Below, one piece after another: positions 56,517-64,000 of a DNA stretch of 64,000 nucleotides (position 1 is the stretch's first letter; each line of letters starts with the position of its first letter). Made by a program: the position numbers and the translations under genes. The notes under the pieces are model-generated. The model was not told where the DNA came from and did no database searches. It saw nothing but the letters and a program-made list of their open reading frames with translations. The stretch is taken from contig NZ_JALLIK010000095.1 of the NCBI RefSeq assembly GCF_023093595.1, forward strand, positions 1 to 64,000, given 5' to 3'. This stretch comes from Thauera aromatica_A. Lineage in GTDB: Bacteria > Pseudomonadota > Gammaproteobacteria > Burkholderiales > Rhodocyclaceae.

Positions 56517-59399
56517 ATGGAACAAATGAGCGTGACCCAGTTTGCCGGCGAACTGAAAATGCCGGCCGCGGCGCTGCTCGAGCAGTTGAAGCGTGCGGGC
56601 GTGGAAAAAACCGGCCCCACCGATCTGCTCACCGAACAGGACAAGGCGAGGCTGCTCGAATACCTGCGCCGGGCGCATGGCGATGTCCAGCCCAAAGGCA
56701 AGATCACCCTGACCCGCAAGCAGACGACCGAAATCCGCGCAACCGACTCGACCGGCCGCGCACGCACGGTTCAGGTCGAAGTGCGCAAGAAGCGCACCTT
56801 CGTCAAACGCGATGAACTGCAAGGGGAAGCGGGCGCAGAGGTGAGCGAAGCGGCTGCCGTGCCTGAATCGGTGCTTGCCGCTGCAGCCGCAGCGGAGCTC
56901 CCGGAAGAAGCGTTCGAGCAGGTGCAGGCCGGGGCGGTGGCTGAAGTGCCTGCGGAAGCCGCCACTGAGATCCCGGCGCAGCCCGAAGCCCAGACCCCTG
57001 TCGAAGCCCAGGCGCCGGCCCCTGCCGAAGCAGTGACGACCGAACTGGTTGCCGCGCCCGAGGCAGCCGAACAGTTGCCGGCGGAAGTGCCCGCCAGCAG
57101 CACTGGAGCTGTGTCGCCTGCCGCCGCGCCGCCGCAGGCGGCACCGACGACGACCATTGTGCTTACCAAGCCTCTGCCGCTCAGTGAAATTCTCGGTGAT
57201 GAAGAAATCGCCGCTCGCAAGCGCGATGAAGAGCGCCTGCGGGCGCTGAAGGAGCGCCAAGCGGCCGACCTGCGCGCACGCCAGGAACGCGAGGCGGCGG
57301 CGCGCGCTGCGGCCGAAGCCCGCCGCGCCGAAGAAGAAGCCCGCATCCGTGCCGAGCAGCAGAAAAAGGAAGAGCCCGCGAAGCCGGCCAAATCGACCAC
57401 CGGCACCCTCCACCGACCGGCGAAAACCGAAGACAAACCGGCCGCCAGTCGCGACGCGCGGCGTGGTGCGGCCGCTCCGGCACGCGAGGCCGACAGCGGC
57501 AGCAAGCGTCGCGGCGGGCTGAAAACGCGCGGCGAAGTGGGCGCGACCACGGGCAGCAACTGGCGTGGAGCGGGCAAGGGCGGCGGTCGTCACGGTCGCC
57601 ATCAGGAAGATCGCTCGTCGTTCCAGGCGCCGACCGAACCGATCGTGCGCGAAGTCCATGTGCCCGAAACCATCACCGTCGCCGATCTCGCCCACAAGAT
57701 GGCGGTGAAGGCGACCGAGGTCATCAAGGCGTTGATGAAGATGGGCTCGATGGTCACGATCAACCAGGTGCTCGATCAGGAAACCGCGATGATCGTGGTC
57801 GAGGAAATGGGTCACAAGGCGCTCGCCGCGAAGCTTGACGACCCCGACGCCTTCCTCGAGGAAAACGAGGAGCTCAAGGATGCCGAGCTGCTGCCGCGTG
57901 CGCCGGTGGTCACGGTCATGGGCCACGTCGATCACGGCAAGACTTCGCTGCTCGACTACATCCGGACGGCGAAGGTCGCGGCCGGTGAATTCGGCGGCAT
58001 CACCCAGCACATCGGCGCGTATCACGTCGAGACCGCGCGCGGCATGCTGACCTTCCTCGATACCCCGGGCCACGAGGCGTTTACCGCGATGCGTGCCCGT
58101 GGCGCCAAGGCTACCGACATCGTCATCCTGGTGGTGGCGGCCGACGACGGCGTGATGCCGCAGACGCGCGAAGCCATCCACCACGCCAAGGCGGCCGGCG
58201 TGCCGCTGGTGGTGGCGATCAACAAGATCGACAAGCCTGACGCCAACCCCGAGCGCGTCACCCAGGAACTGATCGCCGAGTCCGTGATTCCCGAAGCCTA
58301 CGGCGGCGACACGATGTTCGTGCCGGTGTCGGCGAAGAAGGGAACCGGCATCGACGAGCTGCTCGAAGCCGTCCTGCTGCAGGCCGAAGTGCTGGAGTTG
58401 ACCGCCGCGGTCGACACTCCGGCCAAGGGCCTGATCATCGAGGCCCGCCTCGACAAGGGGCGCGGCCCGGTCGCTTCGCTGCTGGTGCAGTCGGGGACCC
58501 TGAGGAAGGGCGACGTGCTGCTCGCGGGCGCGACGTTCGGCCGCATCCGCGCCATGCTCGACGAGAATGGCAAGCAGATCGACGAGGCCGGCCCCTCGAT
58601 TCCGGTCGAGATCCTCGGCCTGTCCGATGTCCCGGCGGCCGGTGACGAGGCAATCGCCCTGGTCGACGAGAAGAAGGCGCGTGAAATCGCGCTCTTCCGC
58701 CAAGGCAAGTTCCGCGACGTCAAGCTCGCCAAGCAGCAGGCGGCCAAGCTCGAGAGCATGTTCGAGCAGATGGGCGAAGGCGAGGTCAAGACGCTGGCGC
58801 TGATCATCAAGGCCGATGTCCAGGGCTCGCAGGAGGCTCTGGTGCAGTCGCTGCAGAAGTTGTCCACCGACGAGGTGCGGGTCAACGTGATCCACGCTGC
58901 GGTGGGGGCGATCTCCGAGTCGGACGTCAACCTCGCACAGGCCTCGGGCGCGGTCATCATCGGCTTCAACACCCGGGCCGATGCCGGTGCACGCAAGCTG
59001 GCCGAGAGCTTCGATGTCGATATCCGCTACTACAACATCATCTACGACGCAGTCGACGAGGTGAAGGCGGCGCTGTCCGGCATGCTCGCGCCCGAGAAGC
59101 GCGAGGAAGTCACCGGCCTGGTCGAGATTCGCCAGGTGTTCACGATTTCCAGGGTCGGCTCGATCGCCGGCTGCTATGTGCTCGAAGGGGTGGTTCGACG
59201 CAATTCGCATATCCGCCTACTGCGCAACCACACCGTGATCTGGACCGGCGAGCTCGAGTCGCTGAAACGCTTCAAGGACGATGTCAAGGAAGTCAAGTTC
59301 GGCTACGAATGCGGCCTCCAGCTCAGGAACTACAACGACATCAAGGAAGGCGATCAGCTCGAGGTGTTCGAGATCAAGGAAGTGGCGAGGACGCTGTAA
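56517..59399 (+). CDS. infB: Translation initiation factor IF-2
   Basis: A 960-residue GTPase that places initiator tRNA on the 30S subunit. An IF2N domain is at the start (MSVTQFAGELKMPAAALLEQ). A long Ala/Glu/Pro- and then Arg/Glu-rich linker spans about residues 100-370. A second IF2N-like segment follows, then G1 GHVDHGKTSLLD, G3 DTPGHEAF and G4 NKIDKPDANP, and the C-terminal domains II-IV. The start at 56517 follows GGGAGG; internal starts giving shorter isoforms, known in E. coli, are possible. Confidence 0.96.
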   Translation: MEQMSVTQFAGELKMPAAALLEQLKRAGVEKTGPTDLLTEQDKARLLEYLRRAHGDVQPKGKITLTRKQTTEIRATDSTGRARTVQVEVRKKRTFVKRDELQGEAGAEVSEAAAVPESVLAAAAAAELPEEAFEQVQAGAVAEVPAEAATEIPAQPEAQTPVEAQAPAPAEAVTTELVAAPEAAEQLPAEVPASSTGAVSPAAAPPQAAPTTTIVLTKPLPLSEILGDEEIAARKRDEERLRALKERQAADLRARQEREAAARAAAEARRAEEEARIRAEQQKKEEPAKPAKSTTGTLHRPAKTEDKPAASRDARRGAAAPAREADSGSKRRGGLKTRGEVGATTGSNWRGAGKGGGRHGRHQEDRSSFQAPTEPIVREVHVPETITVADLAHKMAVKATEVIKALMKMGSMVTINQVLDQETAMIVVEEMGHKALAAKLDDPDAFLEENEELKDAELLPRAPVVTVMGHVDHGKTSLLDYIRTAKVAAGEFGGITQHIGAYHVETARGMLTFLDTPGHEAFTAMRARGAKATDIVILVVAADDGVMPQTREAIHHAKAAGVPLVVAINKIDKPDANPERVTQELIAESVIPEAYGGDTMFVPVSAKKGTGIDELLEAVLLQAEVLELTAAVDTPAKGLIIEARLDKGRGPVASLLVQSGTLRKGDVLLAGATFGRIRAMLDENGKQIDEAGPSIPVEILGLSDVPAAGDEAIALVDEKKAREIALFRQGKFRDVKLAKQQAAKLESMFEQMGEGEVKTLALIIKADVQGSQEALVQSLQKLSTDEVRVNVIHAAVGAISESDVNLAQASGAVIIGFNTRADAGARKLAESFDVDIRYYNIIYDAVDEVKAALSGMLAPEKREEVTGLVEIRQVFTISRVGSIAGCYVLEGVVRRNSHIRLLRNHTVIWTGELESLKRFKDDVKEVKFGYECGLQLRNYNDIKEGDQLEVFEIKEVARTL

Positions 59400-59402
59400 A
59401 CG

Positions 59403-59825
59403 ATGCCCAAGGAGTATTCCCGCAGTCAGCGCGTGGTCGAGCAGATCCGCCGCGAGCTGGCCGAGCTGATCCGGCTCGAAGTGAAGGATCCCCGCGTCGG
59501 CTTCATCACCCTGACCGATGTCGAGATCACGCCCGATTACGCCCATGCGAAGGTGTTCTTCACCTCGATGACCGGAGCCGGCGATGTCCCCGAAATCCTC
59601 CAGGGCCTGCGCCGCGCGAGCGGTTTCCTGCGCCGCGAGCTGGGTCGGCGGATCCGTATCCATACCATTCCCGAGCTCCATTTCCAGTACGATCGGTCGG
59701 TCGAGGAGGGCGCACGCCTTTCGCAGCTGATCGATACGGTGGTCCGCGAGGACGAAGCGCGCCACCAGGACGGGGCCGCTACGGCGCCGGACTCCGCCAG
59801 CGATGATGACGGCAAGCACGCCTGA
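59403..59825 (+). CDS. rbfA: Ribosome-binding factor A
   Basis: A 140-residue KH-fold 30S maturation factor. Conserved sequence: SRSQRVVEQIRRELAELIRL, DPRVGFITLTDVEITPDYAH, LRRELGRRIRIHTIPELHFQ. It starts 3 nt after infB and overlaps truB by 23 nt. Confidence 0.95.
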   Translation: MPKEYSRSQRVVEQIRRELAELIRLEVKDPRVGFITLTDVEITPDYAHAKVFFTSMTGAGDVPEILQGLRRASGFLRRELGRRIRIHTIPELHFQYDRSVEEGARLSQLIDTVVREDEARHQDGAATAPDSASDDDGKHA

Positions 59826-60792
59826 GGCGGCCGCGGCCTCGCGTCCGCGTCGACCGCAGCGGGTGCAGCGCAAGATCGTGCGCCGGGTGGTCGACGGCGT
59901 GCTGCTGCTCGACAAGCCGCAGGGGCTCAGCTCCAACGCCGCGCTGCAGACCGCGCGCCGCCTGCTCGGTGCGGCGAAGGCCGGCCATACCGGTACGCTT
60001 GACCCGATGGCGAGCGGGCTGCTGCCGCTGACCTTCGGCGAAGCGACGAAGTTCTCGCAGATCCTGCTCGATGCCGACAAGACTTACGAGGCCGTTGTCC
60101 AGCTCGGCATCGAGACCGATTCGGGCGATGCCGAAGGTGCGGTTGTCGCCACCCGCCCGGTGGCGGTCGCGGGAGCGCAGCTCGAAGCCGTGCTCGCATG
60201 CTTTCGCGGTGAAATCGAGCAGATCCCTCCGATGTATTCCGCGCTCAAGCGCGATGGCAAGGCCTTGTACGAATACGCCCGTGCCGGCATCGAAGTCGAG
60301 CGTGCGCCGCGCCGGGTGTCCATACATGCCCTCGATCTGCTCTCCTTCGGTGCCGATCGGTTCACGCTTCGCGTTGCCTGCAGCAAGGGCACCTACATCC
60401 GCAGCCTGGCGATGGATATCGGCACGGCGCTCGGTTGCGGTGCCCACCTGTGCGGGTTGCGGCGCACCGCGATCGGCCGTTTCCGGGTCGATGAAGCGGT
60501 CACGCTGGCGCAGCTCGAAGCCGCGGCCGAAGTCGAGCGCGACCGCCTGCTCGCCCCGGTCGATGCGTTGGTGGCGGATTTCCCCGCGCTCGAACTCGAT
60601 GCCGACGCCGCCCGCGGGCTGCTGCAGGGGCGCGTGCTGAGCCTGGCGACAGGCACTTCCGGCGAGGCCGGGAAAATATCGCGCGTGTATGGGCCTGCTG
60701 GTTTTCTCGGCCTCGGACAGTGGCAGGACGACGGCCGGCTCGCGCCGCGCCGCCTGATCGCGACCGGCGACGGGCCGCGCGCCGGTGCTTGA
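59803..60792 (+). CDS. truB: tRNA pseudouridine(55) synthase
   Basis: A 329-residue enzyme forming the T-loop pseudouridine 55 in tRNAs. The catalytic Asp is in GHTGTLDPMASGLLP. Other family blocks are LLLDKPQGLSSNAALQTARR and CSKGTYIRSLAMDIGTALGC. The C-terminus carries a PUA-like region. The first 28 residues are an unconserved basic, Ala-rich leader. The ATG at 59803 overlaps rbfA; a Met one codon later is possible. Confidence 0.95.
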   Translation: MMTASTPEAAAASRPRRPQRVQRKIVRRVVDGVLLLDKPQGLSSNAALQTARRLLGAAKAGHTGTLDPMASGLLPLTFGEATKFSQILLDADKTYEAVVQLGIETDSGDAEGAVVATRPVAVAGAQLEAVLACFRGEIEQIPPMYSALKRDGKALYEYARAGIEVERAPRRVSIHALDLLSFGADRFTLRVACSKGTYIRSLAMDIGTALGCGAHLCGLRRTAIGRFRVDEAVTLAQLEAAAEVERDRLLAPVDALVADFPALELDADAARGLLQGRVLSLATGTSGEAGKISRVYGPAGFLGLGQWQDDGRLAPRRLIATGDGPRAGA

Positions 60793-60811
60793 AGCGCAGG
60801 CACGATTTCGA

Positions 60812-60841
60812 TTGAGTTTATGGTGCCGCTATGGGTATAAT
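60812..60841 (+). promoter_or_regulatory. Sigma-70 promoter for rpsO
   Basis: TTGAGT (60812-60817), 18-nt spacer, TATAAT (60836-60841) with a perfect -10. It lies 42 nt upstream of the rpsO ATG and gives rpsO and pnp their own transcription apart from the rimP operon. Confidence 0.8.
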
Positions 60842-60882
60842 CCGCGGCTTCTGATTGGCAGAAAATACGAGTAAAGACACAC

Positions 60883-61152
60883 ATGGCTCTTGATACCGCA
60901 TCCAAGTCGAAGATCGTCTCCGACTTCCAGCGCGCCCAAGGCGACACCGGTTCGCCGGAAGTCCAGGTCGCGCTCCTGACCGCCCGCATCAACGGGCTCG
61001 CCCCCCACTTCAAGGAGCACGGCAAGGATCATCACTCCCGCCGCGGGCTGCTGAAGATGGTCAGCCAGCGCCGCAAGCTGCTGGATTACCTCAAGGGTCG
61101 CAACGCCGACAGCTATCGCAACCTGATCGAGCGTCTCGGCCTGCGCAAGTAA
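60883..61152 (+). CDS. rpsO: 30S ribosomal protein S15
   Basis: An 89-residue primary 16S-binding protein. The block GSPEVQVALLTARINGLAPH and the end DDxxSRRGLLKMVSQRRKLL-type motif (HHSRRGLLKMVSQRRKLLDY) are standard. It is separated from pnp by a terminator, as in many proteobacteria where rpsO and pnp share a transcript by read-through. Confidence 0.97.
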   Translation: MALDTASKSKIVSDFQRAQGDTGSPEVQVALLTARINGLAPHFKEHGKDHHSRRGLLKMVSQRRKLLDYLKGRNADSYRNLIERLGLRK

Positions 61153-61203
61153 TTGTCGCCCGTGACCAGCCCGACAGTGCCGATCAGGGCGAAGTAAGCC
61201 AGG

Positions 61204-61241
61204 AAAGCCGGTGTGTGCCCAGGCGGCCGCACCGGCTTTTT
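61204..61241 (+). terminator. Rho-independent terminator between rpsO and pnp
   Basis: Arms AAAGCCGGTG (61204-61213) and CACCGGCTTT (61230-61239) with a 16-nt loop and a T run at 61237-61241. It lies 51 nt after rpsO. pnp must be expressed by read-through or from a promoter in the following 107 nt. Confidence 0.88.
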
Positions 61242-61348
61242 GCCGTTTGGCGTCCGGGTTTCGACGCCGCCTTTCCGCGCCGCCCTTCTCGGGGAAGGGC
61301 GCGGCATGCAGTTGTAGTCCGCTGCAATCAACGATAGAGGAATTCACC

Positions 61349-63445
61349 TTGCCTACCGCAATCAAGAAAACATTCGCCTATGGGGCGCATACCGTCACCC
61401 TGGAAACCGGCGAAGTCGCCCGTCAGGCCGGCGGCGCCGTCATCGTGAACATGGACGAGACCGTGGTGCTGGCCACCGTGGTCGGTGCCAAGGAAGCCCG
61501 CCCGGGCCAGGATTTCTTCCCGCTCACCGTCGATTACGTCGAGAAGTTCTACGCCGCAGGGCGCATTCCCGGTGGCTTCTTCAAGCGTGAAGGGCGCCCG
61601 AGCGAGAAGGAGATCCTCACTTCGCGCCTGATCGACCGCCCGATCCGCCCGCTCTTCCCCGAAGGCTTCATGAATGAAGTCCAGGTCATCGTCACCGTGC
61701 TGTCGCTGAACCCGGAAATCGATTCCGACATTCCGGCGATGATCGGCGCTTCGGCCGCCTTGGCGATTTCCGGCCTGCCCTTCAATGGTCCGGTGGGCGC
61801 TGCCCGCGTCGGCTACCTCGACAGCCAGTACGTCCTCAATCCGACCGCGACCGAACTGCAGACGAGCCAGATGAACTTGGTCGTCGCCGGCACCCAGGCC
61901 GCGGTGCTGATGGTCGAGTCCGAAGCGAAGGAGCTGCCCGAAGATGTCATGCTCGGTGCAGTGGTGTTCGGCCACGAGCAGATGCAGACCGCCATCCGTG
62001 CCATCAACGAACTGGTGGAAGTCGCCGGCAAGCCCGAGTGGGACTGGCAGGCCCCGCCCGCCAACGCATCGCTGATCGCCCGTGTCACCGAACTCGCCAA
62101 GGCCGAGATGGAAGAGGCTTTCCGCATTACCAGCAAGCAGGAGCGCTCGGCCCGCCTGTCCGAGATCCGCAAGCGCACGATGGCGCAACTGGTTGAAGGT
62201 GCCGACACTCCGCCGTCGATCAACGAGATCAAGGACATTTTCTTCAACCTCGAAGCCGGCATCGTGCGCAGCCGCATCCTCGATGGCGAACCGCGCATCG
62301 ACGGCCGCGACACCCGCACCGTGCGTCCGATCGAAATCCGCACCGGCGTGCTGCCGCGCACCCATGGTTCGGCGCTGTTCACCCGTGGCGAGACCCAGGC
62401 CCTGGTCATCGCGACTCTTGGCACCGGCCGCGACGAGCAGATCATCGATGCGATCGCCGGCGAGTACAAGGAACGCTTCCTGCTGCATTACAACTTCCCG
62501 CCGTTCTGCACCGGCGAGACCGGTCGCTTCGGTATCACCAAGCGCCGCGAAGTCGGCCACGGCCGCCTCGCCAAGCGCTCGCTGGTGGCGATGCTGCCGA
62601 AGCCGGAAGAGTTCTCCTATACCGTGCGGGTGGTCTCCGAAATCACCGAATCCAACGGTTCGAGCTCGATGGCCTCGGTCTGCGGTGGCTCGCTGGCGAT
62701 GATGGATGCCGGCGTGCCGCTGAAAAACCACGTCGCCGGTATCGCCATGGGCTTGATCAAGGAAGGCAACCGCTTCGCGGTGCTGACCGACATCCTGGGC
62801 GACGAGGACCATCTCGGCGACATGGACTTCAAGGTCGCCGGCACCGAGAACGGCATCACCGGCCTGCAGATGGACATCAAGATCCAGGGCATCACCAAGG
62901 AAATCATGCATGCTGCGCTCGAGCAGGCCAAGGAAGGCCGCCTGCACATCCTCGGTCTGATGCAGCGCTCGCTGGGCAGCAGCCGTGGAGAGGTCTCGGA
63001 GTACGCGCCGCGCATGATCAACATGAAGATCAATCCGGAGAAGATCCGCGACGTGATCGGCAAGGGCGGCGCGGTGATCCGCGCGCTGCAGGAAGAGACC
63101 GGTACCGTGATCGAGATCGAGGACGACGGTGCGATCAAGATCTCCTCGGTCAGCGCCGAAGGTGCGCAGGCCGCGAAGGCCAAGATCGAAGCGATCACCG
63201 CCGAAGTCGAGATCGGCAAGGTCTATGAAGGTACGGTGCTGCGCTTGCTCGATTTCGGCGCGATCGTCAATATCATGCCGGGCCGCGACGGGCTGCTGCA
63301 CGTTTCCCAGATCGCCAACGAGCGCGTGAATAACGTCTCCGACTACGTCAAGGAAGGCCAGGTGGTGCGCGTCAAGGTGCTCGAGACCGACGAGCGCGGC
63401 AAGATCCGTCTGAGCATGAAGGCGCTGCTGAGCGAAAACGCCTGA
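61349..63445 (+). CDS. pnp: Polyribonucleotide nucleotidyltransferase (PNPase)
   Basis: A 698-residue 3'-5' phosphorolytic exoribonuclease of RNA decay. Two RNase PH domains are present (IKKTFAYGAHTVTLETGEVA near the start; GETQALVIATLGTGRDEQII in the second), then KH (VIGKGGAVIRALQEETGTVI) and S1 (GTVLRLLDFGAIVNIMPGRD). The start codon is TTG at 61349, supported by AGAGG at 61336-61340 and by the correct N-terminus PTAIKKTFAYG; no ATG is available before residue 34. Confidence 0.95.
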   Translation: MPTAIKKTFAYGAHTVTLETGEVARQAGGAVIVNMDETVVLATVVGAKEARPGQDFFPLTVDYVEKFYAAGRIPGGFFKREGRPSEKEILTSRLIDRPIRPLFPEGFMNEVQVIVTVLSLNPEIDSDIPAMIGASAALAISGLPFNGPVGAARVGYLDSQYVLNPTATELQTSQMNLVVAGTQAAVLMVESEAKELPEDVMLGAVVFGHEQMQTAIRAINELVEVAGKPEWDWQAPPANASLIARVTELAKAEMEEAFRITSKQERSARLSEIRKRTMAQLVEGADTPPSINEIKDIFFNLEAGIVRSRILDGEPRIDGRDTRTVRPIEIRTGVLPRTHGSALFTRGETQALVIATLGTGRDEQIIDAIAGEYKERFLLHYNFPPFCTGETGRFGITKRREVGHGRLAKRSLVAMLPKPEEFSYTVRVVSEITESNGSSSMASVCGGSLAMMDAGVPLKNHVAGIAMGLIKEGNRFAVLTDILGDEDHLGDMDFKVAGTENGITGLQMDIKIQGITKEIMHAALEQAKEGRLHILGLMQRSLGSSRGEVSEYAPRMINMKINPEKIRDVIGKGGAVIRALQEETGTVIEIEDDGAIKISSVSAEGAQAAKAKIEAITAEVEIGKVYEGTVLRLLDFGAIVNIMPGRDGLLHVSQIANERVNNVSDYVKEGQVVRVKVLETDERGKIRLSMKALLSENA

Positions 63446-63447
63446 CC

Positions 63448-63483
63448 GCCCGGGCGGAGCCGGACCTCCGCCGCCCGGGTTTT
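63448..63483 (+). terminator. Rho-independent terminator after pnp
   Basis: A stem CCCGGGCGG (63449-63457)/CCGCCCGGG (63471-63479) with a further G-U pair at the base and TTTT. It starts 2 nt after the stop codon. Confidence 0.85.
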
Positions 63484-63530
63484 ACGGGCGGCGCTTCCCC
63501 TTCGCGCACATGAAGCACAGATAGCACAGA

Positions 63531-63562
63531 TGAAAAAAGGACGCCGCCGCGTCCTTTTTTCA
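63531..63562. terminator. Bidirectional terminator between pnp and dksA
   Basis: A perfect 14-bp stem TGAAAAAAGGACGC/GCGTCCTTTTTTCA with loop CGCC. The A/T tracts make it a terminator in both directions, fitting the convergent genes. Confidence 0.88.
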
Positions 63563-63597
63563 TTGCATTCGAGCCTGCGTCCGCAGGCGCACTGCGC

Positions 63598-64000
63598 TTA
63601 CTTCGCCACCTGACGTTCCCGCATCTCTTCCAGCGTCTTGCAGTCGATGCACATGGTCGCCGTCGGACGGGCCTCCAGGCGCTTCAGACCGATCTCTACG
63701 CCGCAGCTGTCGCAGTAGCCATACTCGCCTTCGTTGATGCGGCCGAGCGCCTCGTCGATCTTCTTGATCAGCTTGCGCTCGCGGTCGCGGTTCCGCAGTT
63801 CGAGGGCGATGTCGGATTCCTGGCTGGCGCGGTCGTTGGGGTCGGCGAACACCGTGGCTTCATCCTGCATGGTGTGCACGGTGCGTTCAATGTCCTCCAT
63901 CAACTCGCCCTTCAGCGAGCTCAGGATCTCGTGGAAGTGGGCCAGCTGCTTTTCGCTCATGTATTCCTCGCCGGCCGCAGGTACATAGGGCGGGAATTGC
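63598..64000 (-). CDS. dksA: RNA polymerase-binding transcription factor DksA, 5' end beyond the window
   Basis: A coiled-coil protein that works with ppGpp on RNA polymerase, including repression of rRNA promoters. Visible parts: the coiled-coil region with tip residues (ATVFADPNDRASQESDIALE) and the zinc finger CDSCGVEIGLKR plus CIDCKTLEEM. The Met at 63960 is not the true start: the frame stays open to the window edge and reads QFPPYVPAAGEEYMSEK, matching the conserved PY-x4-GEEYM region of DksA. About 134 residues are present; the first residues lie outside. Confidence 0.94.
   Translation of the reverse strand, partial: QFPPYVPAAGEEYMSEKQLAHFHEILSSLKGELMEDIERTVHTMQDEATVFADPNDRASQESDIALELRNRDRERKLIKKIDEALGRINEGEYGYCDSCGVEIGLKRLEARPTATMCIDCKTLEEMRERQVAK

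Noticed and set aside
63598..63960. DksA as a complete 120-residue gene starting at 63960
   Set aside because: The frame remains open upstream with conserved DksA residues (PYVPAAGEEYM), so the true start is beyond the window.

Overview
The window looks like chromosomal DNA of a denitrifying, aromatic-degrading betaproteobacterium of the Rhodocyclales, most like Thauera (Azoarcus/Aromatoleum group). The main reasons are an ATP-dependent benzoyl-CoA reductase cluster of the Thauera type (had-oah-dch-bcrCBAD-fdx, with a kor gene divergent at its head), high GC, and core blocks (pyrG-kdsA-eno-ftsB; trpS-scpA-scpB-rluB; rimP-nusA-infB-rbfA-truB-rpsO-pnp) in the usual betaproteobacterial order. 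The genus is inferred from gene order and protein sequence; no database search was possible.

Region 1 (1-9.6 kb) is the anaerobic benzoyl-CoA module. The left edge cuts a minus-strand gene whose first 31 codons read like the alpha subunit of 2-oxoglutarate:ferredoxin oxidoreductase (korA). A 384-nt divergent control region follows, with several inverted repeats. The plus strand then carries a tightly coupled operon: two ring beta-oxidation enzymes and a hydratase (had, oah, dch), the four reductase subunits (bcrC, bcrB, bcrA, bcrD) and the 2[4Fe-4S] ferredoxin (fdx). It ends in a perfect 9-bp stem terminator. KorAB would reduce ferredoxin, ferredoxin would feed BcrAD, BcrAD would use ATP to drive electrons into BcrBC, and Dch, Had and Oah would process the dienoyl-CoA to the ring-opened product. 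Two related GNAT acetyltransferases follow.

Region 2 (9.6-16.4 kb) has an SDR reductase, then a branched-chain-amino-acid-type ABC transporter (binding protein, LivH, a LivM-LivG fusion, LivF), probably for an aromatic or other organic acid. Upstream of it is a promoter whose -35 box overlaps a 14-bp palindrome. A DUF192 protein follows.

Region 3 (16.4-29.7 kb) carries parE-parC (minus), a GrpB-family protein, ETF-ubiquinone oxidoreductase, a hotdog thioesterase, an isochorismatase-like hydrolase and the 1615-residue NAD-glutamate dehydrogenase, which is preceded by a long hairpin.

Region 4 (29.8-46.9 kb) has pyrG-kdsA-eno-ftsB, a minus-strand trio (gamma-carbonic-anhydrase-like, SIMPL, NlpC/P60 lipoprotein), rlmJ, a Pit phosphate transporter, DUF3301, folE, an unrecognised protein coupled to yaeQ, a membrane-anchored PhnD-PAS-GGDEF-EAL protein, a DeaD-type helicase and a cold-shock protein.

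Region 5 (47.1-64 kb) is housekeeping: ylqF, a PHP phosphoesterase next to a YciO/Sua5 gene, a site-2-protease-like peptidase, trpS-scpA-scpB-rluB, the rimP-nusA-infB-rbfA-truB translation operon, rpsO-pnp, and dksA, which runs off the right edge.

I saw no rRNA, tRNA, CRISPR array, insertion sequence or prophage. The part of the window most likely to hold undescribed biology is the regulatory DNA around the aromatic module (96-479 and 10412-10941), with the twin GNAT genes.
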